From Lineolata rhizophorae (Eukaryota; Ascomycota; Dothideomycetes; Lineolatales; Lineolataceae), in the NCBI GenBank assembly GCA_010093515.1, contig MU001695.1, positions 146,687 through 210,686 of the forward strand: 64,000 nucleotides of DNA, in the 5' to 3' direction. Below the pieces are notes generated by a model. The model worked only from the letters and a program-made list of their open reading frames with translations, did no database searches and was not told the DNA's origin. Shown piece by piece: positions 57,702-64,000 of the stretch (position 1 is its first letter; each line of letters begins with the position of its first letter). A program made the position numbers and the translations under genes.

Positions 57702-58735
57702 ATGACAGTTGCACAAATTAAACTTTCAAAACCTCTATATACATCTAGGGATAGGCTACTGCATCCACATGGGAGGCTACTTTCCTCAAGTCTAGAATAC
57801 CTCCGACGTATAATAGGAGCCTTCCGGGTAACCCTGATCCGCAGCTTAGAGGCCAAGCCCTATACTAGACTTATACCTTGGAGAAATTATACCTTGAAGA
57901 AATACAAGTGAACTATAGACATTAGCTAGTAGTGTTCGGAGTTTAGTAGGAGATCTCGTAGGTCTACTAATCACCAAAGCGTTGGTTTATAAGATTAAAT
58001 AAAAACTAATACCCCGGAGAGTAGAAGTCCAACTAGGCTTAGGGGTAGTAATCTACTCTAAATGAGGGAAGGACCTAGAAAACCATAAATAGAAGGAAGG
58101 CGCTCTAGGAATAGATAGACTCTAGTAGATAAAATAGTTACGCACTTACTCGGACGTGATAGAGTTAGCTCTATACCAAAACGGCCTATAGAAATAGAAA
58201 TACCTAAGGCGGAAAGCGCTGTGCTCGTATAGGGCACGTAGGTCTAGCTTGCTTTCTCTCTAGAATACCCCTATGGAGGCAGTTAGTAGATACCCCGATA
58301 TATCCCTATAAATATAGTTTCTAGCCAGCAGCATCGTAACGAGGTGCGATACTATGCCAGTCTTTCGGCCAAGTCGGCTAGCTAGAGTCACGCGCCTAAA
58401 GGTAACCACCCCTAGAAGGAAACCAAAGCCTGGATTTCCGGGAAAGATAGGCGACCTAAAGGCATAGCTAAATAGTTATCTAGCATACAGATATCCTATA
58501 ATTTTACCTAGCCGTAAGTCTACTATAGAGAAGAGAGGTAGTCTAACACAGCGCTATAGTAGGGTACTACTGTAACATAGGCCTAGGAGCCAAGGGCGCT
58601 ACGCATATAGATAGGAGCATTAAAGGTATGCGAGAGATGACCTATAATAGCCTTTTATTTTCCTAGAGGGTTCCACTATAGCTTAATGAACCTGATAAGT
58701 GTAAGTTTATAGGCGAGTAGCAGATAATATATACA
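57702..58735 (+). pseudogene. Degenerate non-LTR (LINE, Tad/I-like) retrotransposon fragment
   Basis: The frame from 57702 reads SSSLEYLRRIIGAFRVTLIRSLEAKPYTRL, resembling the segment after the reverse-transcriptase domain of fungal LINEs (RxxxGAFRxTPIxxLExEAYTPPL). The following kilobase is strongly TpA-rich with stops in all frames and no readable domain. The region is therefore called a decayed LINE piece; the right border is a guess from composition. Confidence 0.4.
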
Positions 58736-58760
58736 TAATAAAATCTCTCTTATATATCAC

Positions 58761-59129
58761 AGTTGGCAATTTTTGGGTTTAGCGACCAGGAATGGTAGGA
58801 GCAGATATGCTCCTCGAGGTGGTGTTCTGAATAGAACCACGGGCCAACCGGGCTGCAATCGGCGCTGAAGCGCAAACATCACTCAGGTTTGCGGGCCAGA
58901 GAAGAGTAGAAGGTTGTTTTTCCATCTAAGGACAAGCAGGGTCAAATCTTTATATCCTTGGATCCAAATTCGATCACGTGCCAATCATGTGCCCCTTCCG
59001 CCAATGCTCAAATGCAACAGTAATAAAAGAGAATATATTTTCCTCCTCTAGAGAGTTTTGTGTATAAATATAATCTCCCTACAGGCACTAGCTTGTACAG
59101 GCGTACGAGTTAATAATAAAAATTATACA
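58761..59129 (+). repeat. Probable solo LTR of a Copia-type retrotransposon
   Basis: About 370 bp much less TpA-rich than the surroundings. It starts AGTTGGCAATTTTTGGG (probably TGTTGG before mutation) and ends TTATACA, contains a TATAAATATA box near 59064 and an AATAAAA signal, and is followed by GTTGG-AGC, as if the TTGGTATCAGAGC primer-binding site of Copia elements had lost six bases. No internal domain remains next to it. Confidence 0.5.
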
Positions 59130-59380
59130 GTTGGAGCTAGTTATTATTAGGAAGGTGAATATCGTAAATTAACGCCCTGAACCTAGCTAAAACTTTTAAA
59201 AGGTTTAGGAAGCCCCTAGCAGATTTTAGAGGGCTGAAGATAGGGCTATAGAAGATGGGGGAGGGGGGGGGATGGTAGAGGGCGGTTAAGCGCTTAAAAC
59301 CCTAGCTACCTGAACCTACCCTTGAAAACACTAAAACCCAAAGTGTAGACAGGCATAAACGCATAATAATAATTGCGGCC

Positions 59381-59507
59381 TACCATAGGGTGGGGCTGAG
59401 TACCCTAAATTACAAAAATTTGGAGCTTTTCTTAGGGTAGGTTTCGTAAAAAGAGTTTGATGGCTACCTGGATAGGAAACTACCACAAAACCCCATGGGT
59501 GGGGTAG
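59381..59507. repeat. Copy A of a CTAC..GGGTGGG-ended short repeat
   Basis: Shares a long interrupted match with 63357-63495: GGGTGGG near the left end, CTTAGGG, AAAGAGTTT, and the CAAAACCCCATGGG block near the right end. Same orientation. It is a diverged second copy of that element. Confidence 0.55.
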
Positions 59508-60433
59508 GATCTATTAGGTCGGGTTTTAGATTTCTATTGCTGCGAGATTTTTATTAGGGTTTAGGGACTTTGCATTATGGTCGATTAGGGACTGGTTAGT
59601 CATCAGAATTACTATTGCGAACTTGTTTTACTCGGGAGCAGCATGGCTATATCTAGAAGGGGCTTAGCTCTAATTCTATTGGGATTTCGGGGCCCCTATT
59701 ATACAATCCCAGAATCCTACCCTCTCGTGGTTTTCAAAAAAGCACCTCCCACTCTACCCTACCCCAATGGAATCACGCTCTATTTAAAGGGGGAACCTGA
59801 CCCAAATCCCCCTATTGCGGAGAATGCGCCCACGTGATAGCCTATTTTCGGGCTGGAATTCAACTGACCGAATTTCGTCCGAATTCTAAGTGGTCAAACC
59901 ACCAGTCGAGAAGGCCAGCTGGTTTTGAGGTGGCTAACTGAATTCAGCCAAGTTTCTAGCTAATTTTTACAGGAATCACTAAAATGGCCTATTTTCGTGC
60001 TAGACCCAGGTGTATGGCAGGGGTCTTACAGGGCGTGCATGATGTGCATGTTCTTGATAAGACCAGGTGCTTCTCAGACGGAGACGGATCACCGAATATT
60101 GCAGGTCTCATCTGAGTCTCTTTTTGTATTGTGTGCCGAGCTAAAGCTTGCGGCTCTCTTGCTAACCTGGTTAGGATATGGTTGCGAGGCACGTGACATG
60201 ACCTAACCAGTCCCAATATTTTACTACTCGACGAGGGGATATTGCTTCTCGTAGGACCATCAAAAAGCCCTAACTATGCTTTTTAGAAGCTGTCATCATG
60301 TTCCTCGTCTTCTGTGTTATTTGCCTGAATTGGCCGCCTTCTCTTTTGAGGACATAGACTCTGCACATGTCATTTCCGGGGAAGTTTCTCTGCTAGAAGC
60401 CTCAAGAAGCAGCGAATCACTTGTCCCTGGTGC

Positions 60434-60746
60434 TGTAGCAGGGTAGAGCACTTTACCTAGGACCAACACTTAAAGAGCAAAGGAAGGGTCACGACGTCAC
60501 TGCTTCACGGCATCATGCGTTCGAGTTCAGAGGGGCACCGTTGTTTTCTAACTAACTTTCGGTAATAAGAAGGGAGAAGGGCAAGAAAAGGGGCAAAGGC
60601 AACTTGACTTGTGTGTGTGTGGAGTGAATGTTGTGTATAGGAGGAGAAAAACCCAACCTACTTAAAAAGAAAAGAAGTCACGTGTAGTTGGAAAAAGGAA
60701 CTGCCAAAAAGGGGTGTTAGGGGTGGCGCCGCCCTACTCTACTACA
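60434..60746 (+). mobile_element. TIR mini-element, copy 1
   Basis: Begins TGTAGCAGGGTAGAGCAC and ends GCCCTACTCTACTACA, giving imperfect terminal inverted repeats of about 16 bp (TGTAGYAGRGTAGRGC). The body shares long blocks with copies 2 and 3: CACTGCTTCACGGCATCATG, GTAATAAGAAGGGAGA, GAGAAAAACCCAACCTACTT and GGCGCCGCCCTACTCTACTA. About 313 bp, no coding capacity. No clear target duplication here. Confidence 0.75.
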
Positions 60747-61179
60747 ATATTCCTGGGTTCCTCCTTAAAAGATCAACATAGTGAATCTATTTCCGCTGAT
60801 CACGATATAAAGTGCAAGGCTGCGAACTTCCCGTGGCTAATATTCTTTTTTATTTCTGCAGGGGATTCTAGACTGTAACAAAAAAAATAGTTAAGGGGGG
60901 GGGGGTTGGTCATGGCTTTGGCCGGTTTTTTCATGATACCACCCCCTGGAAGCTTTTCAATTTTCGGGAGTTTCGCCGGGGTACACGCCAAGACGGGACC
61001 CGTACTATACGCCATACCAAAAGAATTAAAGTATGGCATGCTTTTCTATTCGTTCCCTCTCCCATTGCTATTACCACTGTAGTGTTATATCCACTAGATT
61101 TAGTATGAAGGTCATTATCGCGACAAAGGTCATTTAGTAGCCTAGTCGACTAGCTCGTCTTTCTTTATGCGCCGTTAGA

Positions 61180-61764
61180 CATCGGGGACGAAGAGATCCA
61201 GAAGGTATGTTTCGACGTTCGCATCTCGGCGTTGCGTTGCAGAGGGTAGGGGGTGGAAGATATTCAGCATATGGAGAGTGCTACGAGGACGGCTACGGCT
61301 ACGGCATCGAGGAAGTTCTTAAGCGGCCTGGCCAGTTGTATTGGGAAGAACGTGGAGCGACCTGGCGAGCTGGAATCTGGCGAAAGAGGAAGGGGAGCAA
61401 TTGTTCAAAGCCAAACATGGCGGTCCATTTGAGGTTTTCAACCAGCGTCCGATTCCCGAGGAAATTATTTCTTACTGTGCTAGTGATGTCCAGTACCTTT
61501 CCTAGGTTGCGGAATAGGTTCCGGAGGATGCGATCCACCCGGTGGAGAGACCTGGTCAATGAAACCTCAAAGGAGCGCGTTGCGGTATCACGGAAACCGG
61601 AATACCAGCCCCAGGGCCCGGACCAGAATAGGACTTTGGATCAGTGGAATTACGTGCCTCCTCCCGATGATTACTTCAATGAAAACTTCGACCTGCATCA
61701 GGACTGGGGCGCTGACGATTATGAAGACTGGACAAGGGCTCCGTGGCAAGGGCCTCTATCCTAA
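61180..61764 (+). pseudogene. Frameshifted 3'-5' exonuclease-domain (RNase D/EXD1-like) pseudogene
   Basis: Fragments of one protein family appear in three frames in the right order: EEIQKVCFDVR, then SHLGVALQRV, then VEDIQHMESATR...RKFLSGLASCIG (frame of 61253), then DLASWNLAKEEGEQLFKAKH and FEVFNQRPIPEEIISYCASD VQYL (frame of 61371), then LRNRFRRMRSTRWRDLVNET to the stop at 61764 (frame of 61207). SYCASDVQYL carries the Tyr and Asp of the ExoIII motif of DEDDy exonucleases. Fungal relatives read straight through. The frame changes lack splice sites, so the copy is broken by small indels. The DxE motif of the first exonuclease block is not visible, so the 5' part is lost. Confidence 0.72.
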
Positions 61765-61829
61765 TCCTCGGACGATCCTGGAAAAGCAGCTGGAAGAAAA
61801 GGGGCTTGAGAGTTGTTGCCTCCTATATT

Positions 61830-61939
61830 TATAGTCCACAATAGGGTAGTGTTAACCCTATTGGGTAGGAGGAGCCTTTTTAAAACCCCCGATAGGGTGG
61901 TATTTTGCGATTATATAATAATAGTAATATGTTTAAGCC
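61830..61939 (+). repeat. Left arm of an inverted repeat pair
   Basis: Begins TATAGTCCACAATAGGGTAG and ends GTTTAAGCC. It matches 63005-63106 on the opposite strand over about 105 bp with shared blocks TATAGTCCACAATAGG, TTTTTAAAACCCCC and ATTATATAATAATA. The two arms enclose mini-element copies 2 and 3. Confidence 0.7.
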
Positions 61940-62068
61940 TTTACACAATCAAGTTTTCTTGTTACCACACTTTCACCCTCCCCCTTCAAACAGTTGCTGC
62001 TTCCCCAAACTGAGACACGATGCCGTGACGACGTGACGACGTGACTACTTGATGTTCTTTCGTGCTAT

Positions 62069-62425
62069 TGTAGCAGGGTAGAGCACTTCACCTAGGACCA
62101 ACACCTAAAGAACAAAAGAAGAGGGTCACATCGTCACTGCTTCACGGCATCATGCGTTCGTATATAGAGGAGCACTGCTGCTTGCTGACTAACTTTTCGT
62201 AATAAGAAGGGAGAGGGGAAGACAAGGAAAGGGGCAAAGAAAGCTTTTGTGATATATGTATGATTGGCAAAGGCAATTTGACTTGTGTATGTTGTTGAAT
62301 GCGAGTCCTGTGTACAGAAGGAGAAAAACCCAACCTACTTAAAAAAGAAAAGAAGTCAAGTGCAGGAAAGAGGAAGCAACTGCCAGAAAGGGGTATTAGG
62401 GTTGGCGCCGCCCTACTCTACTACA
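62069..62425 (+). mobile_element. TIR mini-element, copy 2, with CTAT flanks
   Basis: Begins TGTAGCAGGGTAGAGCAC, ends GCCCTACTCTACTACA, 357 bp. Both sides carry CTAT (62065-62068 and 62426-62429), a likely 4-bp target duplication. Body collinear with copy 1 with small insertions (an extra GATATATGTATGATTGGCAA-type segment). No coding capacity. Confidence 0.78.
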
Positions 62426-62431
62426 CTATTT

Positions 62432-62663
62432 CCAGGTAAAGTGTTTTACCCTGCTACAATACTACTACCAAATGTACTACAAAAAATGTTGGTAGTAGTA
62501 ATTATGATAACTAATCATACCCTAATTGACCCTAGGACCAAGACCCTAAACCACCAAAAATCTCGTCCCGATAAAAAAAAAATCTAAACTTTGACTCAAT
62601 AGACCCCACTCCATTAGTTATTTTTGGTAGTAGTATTGTAGTAAGGTGGAGCACTTTACCTGG
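62432..62663. repeat. Palindromic unit with 41-bp inverted arms
   Basis: Arm 62432-62472 and arm 62623-62663 are inverted copies, 36 of 41 positions equal by eye, all differences being transitions. Each arm contains the TGTAGYARGGTRRARCAC end of the mini-element family plus GGTAGTAGTAT outside it, so the family's termini sit here head to head around about 150 bp of unrelated AT-rich DNA. The right arm overlaps the start of copy 3. Confidence 0.65.
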
Positions 62664-62975
62664 GAACAGCACCAAATGAACAAAGGAGGAGTCACGTCTT
62701 CACCGCTTCACGGCATCGTGTCTTATGGATCAGAGAAGCAACTGTTGCATGCTAACTAACTCTTGAGTGGGGGGGAAGAAAAGAAAAGAAAGAATCAAAG
62801 AAAAACTTTTGTTGTGTGTAGGCAATGGCAGCTTGAGTGAGAAAAGTGAAGTATGAATGTTATTAAGAGAAAGAAAGAGAGAAATCTAACGTACATAAAA
62901 AGGGCAATGAAGTCACGTGCAATTACCAGGAAAAGGTGGGGTGGGTTAGGTGTGTCGCCGCTCTACTCCACTACA
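62637..62975 (+). mobile_element. TIR mini-element, copy 3, with GTAT flanks
   Basis: Begins TGTAGTAAGGTGGAGCAC and ends GCTCTACTCCACTACA, 339 bp. GTAT flanks it on both sides (62633-62636 and 62976-62979). The body keeps the CGCTTCACGGCATC and GAAGTCACGTGCA blocks but is more diverged than copies 1 and 2. No coding capacity. Confidence 0.75.
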
Positions 62976-63004
62976 GTATAGCTATATTTGAACTTTTCAG
63001 AAGG

Positions 63005-63106
63005 GGCTTAACCGTATTAATATTATTATATAATCCCACCCTATTGGGGGTTTTAAAAATGCTCCTTCCTCTTAGTGGGTTTAACCCTAGCCTATTGTGG
63101 ACTATA
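63005..63106 (-). repeat. Right arm of the inverted repeat pair
   Basis: Reverse-strand counterpart of 61830-61939, about 1.1 kb away. Read on the minus strand it starts TATAGTCCACAATAGGCTAG and ends GGTTAAGCC. Confidence 0.7.
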
Positions 63107-63356
63107 ATTCGTATGGTGAATTGTGAAGCGAGAACTCATCAGTAAAGGGAAATGCCAGCCCGCACTCGCACACCTATGCAGGGGCCCCAGCAGGTGGGTG
63201 GTGTTTGCTGCTTGGCGGGGAGGCTTTCAAACACTCGGAGGTTTGATAATGTTCCTAGGGGCCCAGTCAGAATATTTAAATTACTAAGGATATTTACAGG
63301 CTCAATCGGAGTGTGTAGGGTTTAATAGCCACCCCTCTCTCCCTCTGAATTATTTT

Positions 63357-63495
63357 CTACAATGGGGTGGGATTTGGGACCCTAAACCCCGAAAATTAGG
63401 GGGTTTCTTAGGGCTAGTTTTCCAAAAGAGTTTAGTGATTACTTAGGTAGAAAACCCACCCCCAAAACCCCATGGGATGACCCCACCCATTGTAG
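63357..63495. mobile_element. 139-bp MITE-like unit with CTACAATGGGTGGGG ends
   Basis: Starts CTACAATGGGGTGGG and ends CCCCACCCATTGTAG, inverted ends that pair over about 15 bp with one offset base. A diverged copy is at 59381-59507. No coding capacity; no clear target duplication. Confidence 0.6.
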
Positions 63496-63817
63496 GCCAT
63501 ATAGGTAAGGCAATTTGTAGAGAACAGGTCGCAACTTAAGACTTTACTAGGTGTTGTAAAGCGGTAGTTGTTATAAGAAGCAGCGTGGACGATGATACCA
63601 ATAGTATTGCGTAAAGCGATAGATAGCTGACCGGTAATTTGACCGATAGATATCAATCCTTATTGATTAGCTAATCAATAGTTGTCGATTATCTCACTTG
63701 ACTATGGAAAATTCTTACTCCTAACGTAATCCACCACGCAGTGACACCAACCACCTAGTGACACCACCATCATCATCCTCACCAAAACCATCATAGCTCC
63801 AACGAACTCTGATCAAG

Positions 63818-64000
63818 TCAAGCGTTCTGAGGCTCACTTTGATCCCCGGTACCAGCAGTATTGGTCTGGCATGTTCTGGAGTTGTGGCCCAAAGTCCCGC
63901 ACTTCTTACATCGTCGTCGTTTCTTGGCTCCACCCACCACAATGGCAGCATCCTCCGCTATTTCACGCTGTAGCTGAGCATCCAGCGCTTCATCATCCAG
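63818..64000 (-). CDS. C-terminal end of a probable transposase (5' part outside window)
   Basis: Reading in from the right edge on the minus strand gives 60 residues and a TGA at 63818-63820. The piece contains KKRRRCKKCGTLGHNSRTCQ, a CCHC zinc knuckle (C-x2-C-x4-H-x4-C) preceded by a basic run and an acidic helix. Such knuckles close many fungal DDE transposases of the pogo/Fot1 group, and also occur in other element proteins. The frame is intact in the visible part, unlike the relics to its left. Class assignment depends on the unseen part. Confidence 0.5.
   Translation of the reverse strand: MDDEALDAQLQREIAEDAAIVVGGAKKRRRCKKCGTLGHNSRTCQTNTAGTGDQSEPQNA

Larger units (their letters stand above)
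57271..63817. other. AT-rich repeat zone with transposon relics
   Basis: From about 57300 composition falls sharply in GC and TpA becomes very frequent (CTA and TATA words everywhere), with short stops in all frames. This is the pattern left by repeat-induced point mutation (C-to-T in repeats) followed by decay. Individual pieces are listed separately; stretches 59130-59380, 59510-60430, 60750-61180 and 63110-63350 hold nothing else I can name beyond AT-rich sequence with ACCCTA/TAGGGT-type words. Confidence 0.7.

Noticed and set aside
60800-61039. 79-codon minus frame containing FNSFGMAYSTGPVLACTPAK
   Set aside because: Looks like a low-information frame in AT-rich repeat DNA, with no domain.

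Overview
The window is nuclear DNA of a filamentous ascomycete (Pezizomycotina). The genes carry short GT-AG introns (about 49-157 nt) with CTAAC/CTAAT-type branch sites, several exons are only 13-44 nt, and the proteins are fungal types: a laccase-like multicopper oxidase, a Ysc84/Lsb4 SYLF-SH3 protein, an NPC1/Ncr1 sterol transporter, F-actin capping protein alpha, a DHA2-type MFS transporter, a YANK/STK32 kinase, an Icp55-type peptidase, a class III sirtuin, a GPI-type fasciclin protein and a BTB protein. The genus cannot be fixed from the sequence. Gene models were built by reading splice sites by eye and checking that the exons join in frame. Several reading frames that look as if they start earlier begin at GTG or TTG; I chose the first plausible ATG.

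Layout: (1) 3-2018, minus: N-terminal part of a secreted laccase-like enzyme with a hevein-type chitin-binding domain, a PAN/Apple domain and a Ser/Thr/Glu-rich tandem-repeat linker, cut by the left edge. (2) 2.0-12.6 kb: more than 10 kb with no convincing gene, GC-rich at its left end. (3) 12.6-39.3 kb: ordinary gene-rich DNA: a TPT-type transporter and a Ysc84-like gene facing apart, an RGG-rich protein, NPC1, a DUF2433 protein with RRM-like and RGG parts, a Ser-rich nuclear-looking protein, CapZ alpha, an MFS transporter and a small unknown protein. (4) 39.3-43.1 kb: gene-free. (5) 43.1-57.3 kb: YANK kinase, Icp55 peptidase, sirtuin, fasciclin and BTB genes. Icp55 and the sirtuin are divergent and may share a promoter. 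(6) 57.3-64.0 kb: a sharp change to AT-rich, TpA-rich repeat DNA with a LINE-like relic, a probable solo LTR, three copies of a TIR mini-element (two with matching 4-bp flanks), other inverted repeats, a frameshifted 3'-5' exonuclease pseudogene and the C-terminal end of a probable transposase at the right edge.

Functionally most genes are independent housekeeping or cell-surface genes. Two themes recur: cortical actin and endocytosis (Ysc84-like, CapZ alpha) and mitochondrial protein maturation or acylation (Icp55, class III sirtuin). I found no CRISPR array, rRNA or tRNA gene, and no obvious secondary-metabolite cluster. The most unusual items are the multidomain laccase, the compact mini-element and pseudogene zone at 60.4-63.5 kb, and possible translational-control features (a start-stop uORF, an overlapping uORF, a possible non-AUG N-terminal extension).
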